A DNA stretch of 64,000 bases from Candidatus Magasanikbacteria bacterium RIFOXYC2_FULL_42_28 (GCA_001784435.1 MFQZ01000010.1:166967-230966); one strand, 5' to 3'. Shown: positions 51,364-61,111, numbered from the stretch's first letter. Made by a program: numbers and translations. Notes: generated by a model not told the origin, from the sequence alone.

Positions 51364-54300
51364 ATGAATTATATTAAAATTATGAAAAATGATTTGGTAA
51401 ATGAATACATAAAATCAATCACCGAAAAATATCAGTCCGGCCAAGCCAAAGAACATGCCTATCGTCCGGCATTACAAAAATTGTTTACCGACATTACCGG
51501 TCTGAATGTCATCAACGATCCCAAACGAAGCGAATACGGCGCGCCGGATTTTTTGTTTATGAAAGGAAAAGTCGCCGCCGCTTACGCCGAAGCCAAAGAT
51601 ATTGGCGTATCGCTTGACGAAACCGAAAAAGGCGAACAACTTGCTCGCTATTTTGGCTATTCCAATTTAATTTTAACCGACTGTTTAGAGTTTAGATTTT
51701 TTCGTAATGGGCAAAAATATGAGGCGGTAAAAATTGCCGAAATTAAAAATGGCGAAATAGTCGCTGACGAAAACAATTTCGCGCATTTGGAAGATACCAT
51801 AAAAGAATTTATCAATGAAGCCAAAGAGCCGATAAAATCCGGTGCGGTGCTCGCTAAAGTGATGGCTGGCAAAGCGCGTCGTATTCGCGATAATATCAAG
51901 AAATTTTTACATGACGGGGACACGCAAACCAATGAGAGTTTGTTGTCGGTGTATAATGTGATAAAAAAATTGTTGCTGGCCGATTTGGATTATGACAAAT
52001 TTGCCGATATGTACGCGCAAACAGTCGTGTATGGATTATTCGCGGCGCGTTATCATGATGAAACGCCCGACACTTTTTCCCGCCAAGAAGCGCGCGATTT
52101 GGTGCCGGTTTCAAATCCATTTTTGAGGCACTTTTTTGACCATGTGGCCGGACCGTCTTTTGACAAGCGCATTGAGTTTATTGTCAACGAACTTTGTGAG
52201 GAATTTGTCCACGCCGATGTGCAGGCGATTGTTCATGATTATTACAAAGTGGAAAAAGACGATAGCCGTGATCCGATTATTCATTTTTATGAAGATTTTT
52301 TGCAAGAATATGATTCGGCGGAACGCAAAAAGATGGGCGTATTTTATACTCCCTTACCGGTAGTGCGTTTTATCGTGCGCGCGTTAGATGATGTTCTCAA
52401 AAAAGAGTTTGGTTTAAATGGTCTGGCGGATTCTGCTAAAATTGAAATTAATAGTGTGAGCCAAGGCAAAAAGTTTAAACAGAGCGTTCACAAAGTTCAA
52501 ATTTTGGATCCGGCCACCGGCACCGGAACATTTTTGAATGAAGTTATTTCGCATATTAAAAAATCTTTTGACGGCCAAGAAGGCCGTTGGGCGAATTACG
52601 CGCGCGAAGAATTATTGCCGCGTTTGCACGGGTTTGAAATTATGATGGCGTCATACACGATTGCCCATCTTAAACTGACGACTACGCTTAAAGAAAGTGG
52701 CGTAGATATTAACAGGGGGCGACTCGGAGTATATCTTACCAATAGTTTGGAAAAAGCTGAAAGCTACGATGATACTTTATTCGCAGGTTTAGGTTTGGGG
52801 CAGGCGATTACCGATGAGTCCATCGCGGCGAATAAAGTAAAAAATGATTTGCCAATTATGGTGGTGTTAGGGAACCCGCCGTATAATGTTAGTTCGCAAA
52901 ATAAAGGCGAGTGGATTGGCGAGCTGATAAAAGATTATAAAAAAGATTTAAATGAGAGAAATATTCAACCTCTGTCGGATGATTATATTAAATTTATTCG
53001 TTTTTCACAGTATCTGATAGATAAAAATGGCGAGGGAGTTATCGGGATGATAACCAACAATTCGTATATAGACGGCATTACCCACCGGCAAATGCGCAAG
53101 TCGCTGTTAGAATCGTTTGACAGTATTTATATCTTGGATTTACATGGTAATGCCAAGAAAAAAGAAGTCGCGCCGGATGGTAGCGCCGATCAAAATGTAT
53201 TTAGTATTATGCAAGGCGTATCCATCGCAATTTTTGTGAAAAAATCCGCCAAGAAAAAAACGCTCGGTGTGGTTTATCACGCCGAAATGTTTGGTAAACA
53301 AAAAAATAAATATGAAGCGTTAGATAATTCTGATTTTGAGAAAATGAAGTGGAACAAGATTAAGTATGAAGCGCCGTATTATTTCTTTGTGCCCAAGGAT
53401 TTTGGGGCGAGCGAAGAATATGAAAGCGGATTTAAGTTAGACGATTTCTTTAGTATAAAGGCAGCGGGAATTAAAACTCATCACGATGATATTGTGATTG
53501 CATTTTCTGAAGATAATCTTAAAAAACAGATTTTGAATTATTGTGATAGCTCTAATTTCATATTTGATGTTGAAAAAATTAAAAAAATTTGTTATAGGCC
53601 ATTCGACGAGAGATTTTTGTATTATGACACAAAGATTGTCGTAAGACATAGAAAGGAGCAAATGAAACACTCTTTTTATTCTAATTTATCTCTTTTGGCT
53701 GGTAGGCAATCAAAATCAGATCAAATAAGTCATTTTTTTATTACCAATTTATTGTCTGAAATGAAAACAGCGGAAAGTACTACTGGATCTTATCATTTTC
53801 CACTTTATCTCTACGCTGACGACGGCACCAAAATCCCAAATCTTAAAAAAGAAATCGTCCAAGAAATAGAGAAAATTACCGGCCCGATAACGCCAGAAAA
53901 TATTTTGGATTATATTTACGCGGTTTTACACAGTCCTAATTATCGCGAAAAATATAAGGAGTTTTTAAAAATAGATTTTCCGCGCGTGCCGTATCCAAAA
54001 GACAAAAATCAATTTTTTGCGTTAGCTAAGTTAGGCGAAGAATTACGCTATCTGCATCTGTTAGAAAGTCCAAAAGTAAATAGTTTTATTACCACTTATC
54101 CGGTGGTGGGGGACAATATGGTAGAAAAAATTATTTACGAAAACGAAAAAGTATTTATCAATAAAACCCAATACTTTGGCGGTGTGCCCAAATTGGCCTG
54201 GGATTTTTACATAGGTGGCTATCAGCCAGCTCAAAAATGGCTCAAAGACCGCAAAGGCCGAAAACTTACCAATGCTGATATAGAGCATTATCAAAAAATT

Positions 54301-54366
54301 ATTGTGGTGTTGGTGGAAACGGGGCGGATCATGGGAGAGATTGATGGCGTGGGATTGATATTTTAA
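51364..54366 (+). CDS. Single-chain restriction-modification enzyme (type IIG/ISP-like, no helicase domain)
   Basis: 1000 aa (start possibly ATG 51382). N-terminal nuclease-like region with APDF...YAEAKD (about 60-80), a helical part, then an N6-adenine methyltransferase: MGVFYTPLPVVRFIVRA, motif I ILDPATGTGTFL (about 381), and motif IV NPPYN (about 502), followed by a long C-terminal part that should hold target recognition. Type ISP enzymes have a helicase between nuclease and methylase; none is seen, so a type IIG design is more likely. Stands alone, no separate HsdR/S. Defence role inferred from the family. Confidence 0.85.
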   Translation: MNYIKIMKNDLVNEYIKSITEKYQSGQAKEHAYRPALQKLFTDITGLNVINDPKRSEYGAPDFLFMKGKVAAAYAEAKDIGVSLDETEKGEQLARYFGYSNLILTDCLEFRFFRNGQKYEAVKIAEIKNGEIVADENNFAHLEDTIKEFINEAKEPIKSGAVLAKVMAGKARRIRDNIKKFLHDGDTQTNESLLSVYNVIKKLLLADLDYDKFADMYAQTVVYGLFAARYHDETPDTFSRQEARDLVPVSNPFLRHFFDHVAGPSFDKRIEFIVNELCEEFVHADVQAIVHDYYKVEKDDSRDPIIHFYEDFLQEYDSAERKKMGVFYTPLPVVRFIVRALDDVLKKEFGLNGLADSAKIEINSVSQGKKFKQSVHKVQILDPATGTGTFLNEVISHIKKSFDGQEGRWANYAREELLPRLHGFEIMMASYTIAHLKLTTTLKESGVDINRGRLGVYLTNSLEKAESYDDTLFAGLGLGQAITDESIAANKVKNDLPIMVVLGNPPYNVSSQNKGEWIGELIKDYKKDLNERNIQPLSDDYIKFIRFSQYLIDKNGEGVIGMITNNSYIDGITHRQMRKSLLESFDSIYILDLHGNAKKKEVAPDGSADQNVFSIMQGVSIAIFVKKSAKKKTLGVVYHAEMFGKQKNKYEALDNSDFEKMKWNKIKYEAPYYFFVPKDFGASEEYESGFKLDDFFSIKAAGIKTHHDDIVIAFSEDNLKKQILNYCDSSNFIFDVEKIKKICYRPFDERFLYYDTKIVVRHRKEQMKHSFYSNLSLLAGRQSKSDQISHFFITNLLSEMKTAESTTGSYHFPLYLYADDGTKIPNLKKEIVQEIEKITGPITPENILDYIYAVLHSPNYREKYKEFLKIDFPRVPYPKDKNQFFALAKLGEELRYLHLLESPKVNSFITTYPVVGDNMVEKIIYENEKVFINKTQYFGGVPKLAWDFYIGGYQPAQKWLKDRKGRKLTNADIEHYQKIIVVLVETGRIMGEIDGVGLIF

Positions 54367-54461
54367 AGCGGAAGAGGTTGTATTTTTTGATCCACAAAAG
54401 ACACTAAAAGAGTGGAATGAGGGACTGGGTATATAGTGGGTTAGGTGATTGCCAAAAAAAC

Positions 54462-54470
54462 TTATCCACA
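54462..54470 (+). promoter_or_regulatory. TTATCCACA (DnaA-box-like) site
   Basis: Perfect TTATCCACA followed by G, 18 bp upstream of the -35 region of the HU promoter. Confidence 0.55.
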
Positions 54471-54488
54471 GGCCGATTTTATTAGGGA

Positions 54489-54517
54489 TTTCCCTTATTT
54501 TCAAAAGAGTGTATACT
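54489..54517 (+). promoter_or_regulatory. Candidate promoter of the HU gene
   Basis: TATACT -10 with a weak TTTCCC in -35 position (17-bp spacer). A small palindrome AGGGATTTCCCT (54484-54495) covers the -35, a possible operator. Confidence 0.5.
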
Positions 54518-54572
54518 ATTACTGTGTATATCACAAGGTTTCATAACCTTTTTTATTCTTAACATTAAGTCT

Positions 54573-54854
54573 ATGGCAGGCATGACCAAGTCAGCCCTGT
54601 TGGCCGCTTTGGCGGAACAAACAGGTTTAGCGAAGAAGGATGTCGTCACCCTCACGGAGGCGATGACCGAATTGGCCTATAAAGAGGTCAAGAAATCAGG
54701 CGTATTCGTAGTCCCAGGTTTGGGCAAATTGGTAAAGGTGCACCGCAACGCGCGCGTCGGACGCAATCCAGCGACCGGAGCCACCATCCAGATCCCGGCC
54801 AAGACCGTGGTGAAATTCCGCGTGGCCAAAGCTGCCAAAGAAGCGGTATTGTAA
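54573..54854 (+). CDS. HU family DNA-binding protein
   Basis: 93 aa, standard HU size. MTKSALLAALAEQTGLAKKDVVTLTEAM at the start and VPGLGKLVKVHRNARVGRNPATGATIQIPAK, the DNA-binding arm with conserved RNPxTG. HU bends and compacts DNA. Start could be M1 or M4. Own promoter, strong terminator behind. Confidence 0.95.
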   Translation: MAGMTKSALLAALAEQTGLAKKDVVTLTEAMTELAYKEVKKSGVFVVPGLGKLVKVHRNARVGRNPATGATIQIPAKTVVKFRVAKAAKEAVL

Positions 54855-54870
54855 TTTTTCAGACAAAATA

Positions 54871-54904
54871 AAAATCTTCCGTAGACGTACGGAAGATTTT
54901 TTTT
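54871..54904. terminator. Bidirectional terminator
   Basis: AAAATCTTCCGTA-GACG-TACGGAAGATTTT with flanking A- and T-runs (13-bp stem), between HU (plus) and the convergent minus-strand gene. Confidence 0.9.
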
Positions 54905-55943
54905 ACGCAAAAATTTTGGTAAGTTTCCAAAGGAAGGCGAGCAGGGCGAGGCCGGAAAGTAATAACGCCCAGGGGGTTTTAAAAATAAAGGCCAAGATCG
55001 CTATCACGCGGTATTGGATTTGCGCGCCGGATGGCAATATTTTGGCGATACCTTCAGCCGGTGGATATTTTTCTGATAATTTACTAAGTGTCTGCCAGAA
55101 AATCGGTTCATTGTTTTGGCCGGATTCGATAATTTTTTTTGTTTCAGCGCGTTTTTCTTCTAACACGGCCGCCACTTGTCCGATGACGCCGGTGTTAATG
55201 GGGGAGGTGGCAAAGGAAATTTTGTCGGCAATTGTGGACGGCAGAAATGATTTTGTCGGTTCGCTTGTTTCTGTTTCGTTAGCGGTTTGTTTAGTATTTT
55301 GGAAAATGTCAGTAATTTTTTGCGTGATATTTTCTACCGCGGTTTCTGCTATTTTTGTTTCAATTATATTTTCAACTGATTTTTCTTCGTCAGTAACTAA
55401 CGGATCAGTGCCATTTTTTATTTCTTCTATATCACTTACGCGGTCATTGTCATCGTCTGGATCGGTGGCGTTGCCAATTTTGTCGTCGTCCGTGTCATGG
55501 TCAATTTCCTGGGCGTTGGTTATTGACTGCGCCGAAGGTGGCAATTCGATTGGTTCCGGTGTTTTTCCCGGCAGAGATTTTTTAGCATCAACTATTTTTA
55601 CTTTAATATTATGGTTTCCCGCTTCCACTTTCCAATCTGTCCATTTTTGGATTAATTGGCCACCGATTGACTCAAAATTTGTTTCCGAAATTATTTTATC
55701 ATTATCTGAAAATTGAATTTTACCGATTAAATCAAAGCCGGAATTATTTTGAAAAGCCGTATAGATCCGGATATTATCATTGGCGAAAAATTGACTCTGT
55801 GAATACCAGATTCCATTGACAAAACCGGCGTTAACAGGCGTGGTTTCCGCATTAGCGGGGGAGACATGCACCCCTAAAAATATCACGCCGAGTATCAGAA
55901 TGAAAATTTTTTTGTTAATAGTTTTTGTTTGCGGAAAAAACAT
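54903..55943 (-). CDS. Secreted/anchored protein with acidic Ca-binding-type repeats
   Basis: 346 aa. Signal peptide (about 7-32, ending SPANAE), an Ig-like exported domain (about 35-115), a thrombospondin-type-3-like acidic repeat (DHDTDDDKIGNATDPDDDNDRVSDIEEIKNGTDP split at about 145-178) with calcium-binding DxDxD spacing, a Thr/Glu-rich low-complexity region and a C-terminal membrane helix (about 318-340). Probably displayed on the cell surface. Function unknown. Confidence 0.8.
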   Translation of the reverse strand: MFFPQTKTINKKIFILILGVIFLGVHVSPANAETTPVNAGFVNGIWYSQSQFFANDNIRIYTAFQNNSGFDLIGKIQFSDNDKIISETNFESIGGQLIQKWTDWKVEAGNHNIKVKIVDAKKSLPGKTPEPIELPPSAQSITNAQEIDHDTDDDKIGNATDPDDDNDRVSDIEEIKNGTDPLVTDEEKSVENIIETKIAETAVENITQKITDIFQNTKQTANETETSEPTKSFLPSTIADKISFATSPINTGVIGQVAAVLEEKRAETKKIIESGQNNEPIFWQTLSKLSEKYPPAEGIAKILPSGAQIQYRVIAILAFIFKTPWALLLSGLALLAFLWKLTKIFA

Positions 55944-56084
55944 AAGTAAAGCATGGATATTATACTAAAATTATCTGTTTGGGTCAATTTTTGCGCTATT
56001 GTTATTGGTGGGTTTAACTGTTAAAATACGAGGAATAAGGGGCGATATGAAATATTTTTGAGTTTATCATTGTAATATAATTAT

Positions 56085-56630
56085 ATGGCAGTATCCACGA
56101 AATTGAATGACGAGGAATTGGCAGTGGCAGTGCGCGCGCGCGATAAGGAATTATACGCGGAAATTATTTTGCGCTATGAAACGAAATTGGCGCATTATTT
56201 GCGTAAATATATTCGTAGTGGCGATGAGTTGGACGATGTTTTACAAGAGACCTTTATTAAGGCCTATCGCAACCTATTTGATTTTGACGAAAATAGAAGA
56301 TTTTCACCTTGGATTTATCGCATCGCGCATAATGAGGCAATTAATCATCTAAAAAAATACCGCAAAGAAATAATTTCTATTGAGCCGGAAGAATTGGAGA
56401 TTGTTGATAGTAAATTAAATTTAGCAGAAAAAGTGGATGGGGTTTTGGCAAAAGAAAAAATTGAGCGCGCGCTGTCGCAGTTAAAAAATAAATATCGCGA
56501 TCCGCTAGTGTTGTATTTTTTTGAACAGAAATCTTACGAGGAAATTAGCGACATTTTACATTTACCGATTTCTACCGTGGGGGTGTTGATAATGCGCGGC
56601 AAAGAAATTTTGAAAAAGTATTTAATTTAA
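56085..56630 (+). CDS. ECF-type RNA polymerase sigma factor
   Basis: 181 aa. Sigma-2 region YLRKYIRSGDELDDVLQETFIKAYRNLFDFDENRRFSPWIYRIAHNEAINHLKK (split here as about 35-90) and sigma-4 region ALSQLKNKYRDPLVLYFFEQKSYEEISDILHLPISTVGVLIMRGKEILKK (about 125-178). ECF sigmas direct stress or envelope responses. It is followed 5 bp later by a membrane protein that could be its anti-sigma factor, then by MacA/MacB-like genes. Confidence 0.92.
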   Translation: MAVSTKLNDEELAVAVRARDKELYAEIILRYETKLAHYLRKYIRSGDELDDVLQETFIKAYRNLFDFDENRRFSPWIYRIAHNEAINHLKKYRKEIISIEPEELEIVDSKLNLAEKVDGVLAKEKIERALSQLKNKYRDPLVLYFFEQKSYEEISDILHLPISTVGVLIMRGKEILKKYLI

Positions 56631-56635
56631 ATTGT

Positions 56636-57415
56636 ATGGTAGAAAAAAATGACGTCGCCAACAAAGTAATGGAAAAAATTAAAGGTGGTAGCGTTAAATT
56701 GCGTTCCAAGTATGTTTTTATTTTGGAAAAGTTAAGCGCCAACGGCGCGCTGGTGTTAGTAGTCGCGCTCGCGGCGCTATTTTTTTGTCTGGTGATTTTT
56801 TATTTAAAAACTTCGGATAATTTAGCATATTTGTCTTTTGGTAGACGCGGGTTTAATCCGTTTATGCAGTCATTTCCCTATTTACTGTGTGGGGCTTTCG
56901 TTGGTTTGATTGGCGCGGGTGTTTATATTTTCAAAAAAAGCGCGACGGGTTTTCAGTATCCGGTAAAATATGTGATTACCGCTTTGGTGGTTGTAGTGGT
57001 CGCGGTGGGCGCGCTATTGGCATATATTGATGTCGGTGAACGTTTTGAGCGGCGCGTGTTTGAAAAGCGTGATTTTGGCGGGCGGATGTTTCGGCCGTTT
57101 TTACGTTCGGGATTAGACGAGCGCGCGGGTGGAATCGCGGGGAGAGTCGTGCAAGTTCGCGAAGGCGGGGCGTTAATTCAAACACCGCGAGGAGAAGAAA
57201 CTGTTGATTTAACAAAATTAGAAAATTCTTTGTCGGAAAATTTATCTGATGGAATGTTTATCGTGGCGGTGGGTGACAGACGGGGAAAATTATTTTTAGC
57301 GCGCGCGGCGAGAATAATCACCGCGGACGAAATGCCGATGATTGGACGCGGGGTCAATCGTCGTTTTGGGCCGATACCATCACCACGTTGCGGGAAAAGC
57401 AATCTTGGTTTTTAA
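56636..57415 (+). CDS. Membrane protein downstream of the sigma factor
   Basis: 259 aa. Three transmembrane helices (about 35-57, 76-99, 108-130), then a soluble basic/Gly region and a small beta-barrel-like domain (GIAGRVVQVREGGALIQTPRGEETVDLTKLE, about 162-192) with DUF5666-like character. In first position after an ECF sigma gene, so an anti-sigma role is attractive; however, no zinc anti-sigma motif is seen, so this remains a guess. Confidence 0.7.
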   Translation: MVEKNDVANKVMEKIKGGSVKLRSKYVFILEKLSANGALVLVVALAALFFCLVIFYLKTSDNLAYLSFGRRGFNPFMQSFPYLLCGAFVGLIGAGVYIFKKSATGFQYPVKYVITALVVVVVAVGALLAYIDVGERFERRVFEKRDFGGRMFRPFLRSGLDERAGGIAGRVVQVREGGALIQTPRGEETVDLTKLENSLSENLSDGMFIVAVGDRRGKLFLARAARIITADEMPMIGRGVNRRFGPIPSPRCGKSNLGF

Positions 57416-57426
57416 TAATTATTTGT

Positions 57427-59190
57427 ATGCAAAAAATATTTGGTTGGATGTTACGACACAAATTGCGCGTTGGGTTAATAATTTTAGTAATTGGCGTGAT
57501 TGGTTATTTTGGTTGGAATAAATTTTTTCCGCCGACTGTGACTATTCGCTATGTGGAAGGTGTGATTGAGCGCGGGGTGTTGTCCACGACCGTGAGCGGG
57601 AGCGGGCAGGTTTCGGCCACGAGTCAAGTAGATTTAAAACCAAAAGCGTCCGGCGATGTCATCGCGGTAAATGTTAAAGTCGGTCAAGAAGTTAAAGTCG
57701 GTACTTTACTTTTGTCGTTAAACGCGCGGGACGCGTTAAAAGCGGTGCGTGACGCGCAGGATAGTTTGGAAACGGCGCAATTGAGCTTGGCAAAATTAAA
57801 AGCGCCAACGGACGCGTTATCTTTATTACAGTCGGAAAATTCTTTAGCCCAGGCCAAAGAGTCACTTCTGTCTTATCAAAATAGTTTAATAAAATCCTAT
57901 GAAGATGGTTTTAACACAGTAACGAACGCGTTTTTAGATCTGCCGACTTTGATTACCGGTTTAGATGGTTTGTTGTTGGATTATGATTTTGAAAATTATT
58001 CCAATGTCAACAATGCGGATTGGTATTTAAATGGTGGTATTAATTCTGATCGTGAAAATGAATACAAAATGCGAGCTTATCATGATGATGTTTTTACGTC
58101 TTATACCAAAGCGCGTACCGCCTATGAAGCCAGTTTTGCAAATTACAAGACCACTTCGCGCGCTTCCAGTACTTCTACGATTGAAGCGCTGATTTTAGAG
58201 ACGTATGAAACGACCAAATTAATCGCTGACGCGGTAAAAAATTATAGTAATTTTATTGACGCGGTGAAAGATAGTATCCAAAATAACAGTAATTTTTCTG
58301 TCCCAGCGACTGTCGGTACCCACCAAACTACGCTTAGTGGTTATACCGGCAAAACCAATTCGCATTTAAGCAACTTATTATCAATTAAAAGTGCCATTGA
58401 AACCGCGAAGAATAATATTGTGAATACCACGCGCGGTATCGCGGAAAAAACTATTTCTTTCGCTGATTTACAAACCGGTCCGGACGCGTTGGATTTGCGC
58501 ACGCAAGAAATTTCCGTGAAACAAAAACAAAACGCGCTGTTGGACGCGCAAATAAATTTATCGGATTATTCCGTACGGGCGCCGTTTAGTGGCGTGATCG
58601 CGGCCCTAACCGCCAAAAAGGGCGATTCAATTTCGTCCGGTTCTTCGGTGGGCACTTTAATTACCACCCAACAGCAGGCAATTATCGCGTTTAATGAAAT
58701 TGATGTAGCAAAAGTTAAAGTCGGGCAAAAGGCCTCGCTTACTTTTGACGCGGTGGAGGCATTGACAATTACGGGTGAAGTGGCGGAGGTGGATACAATT
58801 GGCGCGGTTACCCAAGGAGTTGTGAGTTATAACGTAAAAATTGTTTTTGATGTGCAAGATGAGCGCGTTAAGCCGGGCATGACAGTAAGCGTTAATATAA
58901 TTTTAGCCAGTAAGCCGGATGTTTTGCTTGTTTCCAGTGGCGCGGTAAAATTTGGTGGTGGTAAAAATTATGTGGAACAATTAGACGCAACGGGCGCGTC
59001 GGTAAAAAAAGAGGTGGTGATTGGCGAAAGCAATGATACTCAAACTGAAATTGTGAGTGGGTTAAATGAAGGTGACAAAATTATTACACAAACAATTAGT
59101 TTGGCGGTAACGACTGCGCCCACAGCGACCGGTGGCGGTGGATTTGGTGGTAGTAACGCGGCCGGGGCGGCGTTTCGTGTTTTGCGTTAA
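57427..59190 (+). CDS. MacA/HlyD-like periplasmic adaptor subunit
   Basis: 587 aa from ATG 57427 (the start 13 codons upstream is inside the previous gene). N-terminal helix (about 7-28), lipoyl-like halves (KPKASGDVIAVNVKVGQEVKVGTLLLSL and YSVRAPFSGVIAALTAKKGDSISSG) around a coiled-coil hairpin, and a beta-barrel domain (VDTIGAVTQGVVSYNVKI). Extra 200-residue insertion in the hairpin region. Acts with the ABC genes that follow. In a cell without an outer membrane it may serve as an extracellular adaptor. Confidence 0.88.
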   Translation: MQKIFGWMLRHKLRVGLIILVIGVIGYFGWNKFFPPTVTIRYVEGVIERGVLSTTVSGSGQVSATSQVDLKPKASGDVIAVNVKVGQEVKVGTLLLSLNARDALKAVRDAQDSLETAQLSLAKLKAPTDALSLLQSENSLAQAKESLLSYQNSLIKSYEDGFNTVTNAFLDLPTLITGLDGLLLDYDFENYSNVNNADWYLNGGINSDRENEYKMRAYHDDVFTSYTKARTAYEASFANYKTTSRASSTSTIEALILETYETTKLIADAVKNYSNFIDAVKDSIQNNSNFSVPATVGTHQTTLSGYTGKTNSHLSNLLSIKSAIETAKNNIVNTTRGIAEKTISFADLQTGPDALDLRTQEISVKQKQNALLDAQINLSDYSVRAPFSGVIAALTAKKGDSISSGSSVGTLITTQQQAIIAFNEIDVAKVKVGQKASLTFDAVEALTITGEVAEVDTIGAVTQGVVSYNVKIVFDVQDERVKPGMTVSVNIILASKPDVLLVSSGAVKFGGGKNYVEQLDATGASVKKEVVIGESNDTQTEIVSGLNEGDKIITQTISLAVTTAPTATGGGGFGGSNAAGAAFRVLR

Positions 59191-59191
59191 T

Positions 59192-59875
59192 ATGATTGAA
59201 TTAGAAAAACTAACAAAAACTTATAATCTCGGCGGTAATCCACTCACAGTTTTACGTGATGTTAGTTTTAAAATTGACAAAGGGCAATTCGTGGCGATCA
59301 TCGGGCCGTCGGGTTCGGGCAAATCAACCCTGATGCATATTTTGGGCGCGTTGGATCGGCCATCCACTGGCAAATATATTTTAGATGGTCAAGATATTTC
59401 TACTTTAAGTGATGATGAACTCGCGGATATTCGTTCCAAGAAAATTGGTTTTGTTTTTCAATCATTTAATTTGTTGTCGCGCGCGACGGTTTTGCGCAAT
59501 GTTACTTTGCCGTTTATTTATGACAAACGGGTGACACGCGCCGAACGTTTGGAAAAAGCGGTGAAGGCATTAACTGATGTTGGTTTGGAAAAAGAGCGTT
59601 GGAATCACTTGTCCAATCAATTATCGGGCGGACAAATGCAACGGGTGGCAATCGCGCGGTCGCTCGTAAATAATCCGGGTATATTACTGGCCGATGAACC
59701 AACCGGAAATTTGGATTCAAAAATCGGTCAAGTGGTTTTGGAAACTTTTCAAAAATTAAATCGCGATCATGGCCATACGATTGTGTTAATTACGCACGAC
59801 CCGAGTGTGGCCACGGCCGCGCGTAGAATTATTGAAATTAAAGATGGTCAAATTGTTTCGGACAAATTAAAGTAA
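59192..59875 (+). CDS. MacB-like ABC transporter ATP-binding protein
   Basis: 227 aa from ATG 59192, 1 bp after the adaptor stop. Walker A GPSGSGKST, Q-loop FVFQSFNLL, signature LSGGQMQRVAIARSLV, Walker B ILLADEPTGNLD and H-loop LITHDP are intact. This is the LolD/MacB/FtsE-type export ATPase class. Forms a transporter with the permease that starts 4 bp later. Confidence 0.94.
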   Translation: MIELEKLTKTYNLGGNPLTVLRDVSFKIDKGQFVAIIGPSGSGKSTLMHILGALDRPSTGKYILDGQDISTLSDDELADIRSKKIGFVFQSFNLLSRATVLRNVTLPFIYDKRVTRAERLEKAVKALTDVGLEKERWNHLSNQLSGGQMQRVAIARSLVNNPGILLADEPTGNLDSKIGQVVLETFQKLNRDHGHTIVLITHDPSVATAARRIIEIKDGQIVSDKLK

Positions 59876-59879
59876 GAGT

Positions 59880-61103
59880 ATGTTATTTCAAGATTTGATG
59901 GAAGAAACATTTTTTTCCGTGACCGCGAATAAATCGCGATCGGCTTTGACAATTCTCGGGATTGTAATTGGTATTAGCTCGGTGATTGCGATGATTTCGG
60001 TGGGGCAGGGTGCGAGTCAAGATATCGCCAGTAGAATTTCCGCGTTGGGCACAAATTTATTAGTGGTGACGCCGGGCAATGCTCGTCAAAGTGGAGGAAA
60101 TTTAGTGCGCAGTGGTAGTGGTTCGGCTACTAGTTTGACTTTGGAAGATGCCATTGCGGTCAAAAGCGTGTCCGGTGCTAAAATTGTCGCGCCCACTATT
60201 TCGGCGCGCAAACAAGTGACTGCGAAAGGTAAAAATACCAACACCAGTATCAACGGCATCGATGATCAATATTTTATTGTAAAAAATATTAATTTAGCGC
60301 AAGGAATTGGAATTACGAGTGGGCAGGTGACAGCACGTTCCAAAGTGGCGGTGCTCGGGCCGACGACGCGCGATGATTTGTTCGGTGTGGACGCGAGCGT
60401 GGTTGGATTAAAAATTCGCATTGGCAGTCAAGAATATTCAGTGGTGGGTGTTACCGAAGCCAAAGGCGGGACGGGTTTTGGGAGTTCGGATGATTTGATT
60501 TATATTCCGATTAGCACGGCGGCCCAATATTTAACCGGTTCACAATCAGTCAGCAATATTAACATTGAAGCTACGACCGCCGAGGAGATGACAATGGTGC
60601 AGGCGGAAGTGATGGCGCTTTTGATGGCACGGCATCGGATTTCCGATCCACTATTAGCGGATTTTTCAATTTTAAATCAAGAAGATTTATTGTCTTCGGC
60701 ATCATCGGTGGCCGGCACGATGACAATGTTACTCGGCGCGATCGCGGGAATTTCTTTGTTGGTTGGCGGTATTGGTATTATGAATATGATGTTAACAACC
60801 GTCACGGAACGCACCCGCGAAATTGGTTTGCGTAAATCACTGGGCGCGAAAAATCATGACATCAGCGCGCAATTTTTAGCCGAGGCCGTGGCGTTTACTT
60901 TTACCGGCGGGATTATTGGAATAATTTTAGGGTGGCTCGCGTCTTTGGCAATTCACCAGTTTTCCGGTTTAACCACAGTAGTAAATTGGGCGTCAGTTTC
61001 TTTATCGTTTGGAATCGCCGCCGTAGTTGGTTTGGTGTTTGGATATTATCCGGCCAAGCGCGCGGCGAAATTGGATCCGATTGAGGCGCTAAGATATCAA
61101 TAA
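59880..61103 (+). CDS. MacB-like ABC transporter permease
   Basis: 407 aa. One N-terminal helix (about 20-43), a large MacB periplasmic-core-like domain (about 45-270) and three C-terminal helices with the FtsX-type signature TERTREIGLRKSLGAKNHDI (about 304-323). Together with the adaptor and ATPase it makes a tripartite-like mechanotransmission exporter for peptides, lipids or drugs; the substrate is unknown. Confidence 0.93.
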   Translation: MLFQDLMEETFFSVTANKSRSALTILGIVIGISSVIAMISVGQGASQDIASRISALGTNLLVVTPGNARQSGGNLVRSGSGSATSLTLEDAIAVKSVSGAKIVAPTISARKQVTAKGKNTNTSINGIDDQYFIVKNINLAQGIGITSGQVTARSKVAVLGPTTRDDLFGVDASVVGLKIRIGSQEYSVVGVTEAKGGTGFGSSDDLIYIPISTAAQYLTGSQSVSNINIEATTAEEMTMVQAEVMALLMARHRISDPLLADFSILNQEDLLSSASSVAGTMTMLLGAIAGISLLVGGIGIMNMMLTTVTERTREIGLRKSLGAKNHDISAQFLAEAVAFTFTGGIIGIILGWLASLAIHQFSGLTTVVNWASVSLSFGIAAVVGLVFGYYPAKRAAKLDPIEALRYQ

Positions 61104-61111
61104 GTTAAAAC

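Noticed and set aside
54916..55716. 266-codon plus-strand open frame opposite the 346-aa surface protein
   Set aside because: The minus-strand gene has a signal peptide, acidic repeats and a membrane helix; the plus-strand reading has no motif.
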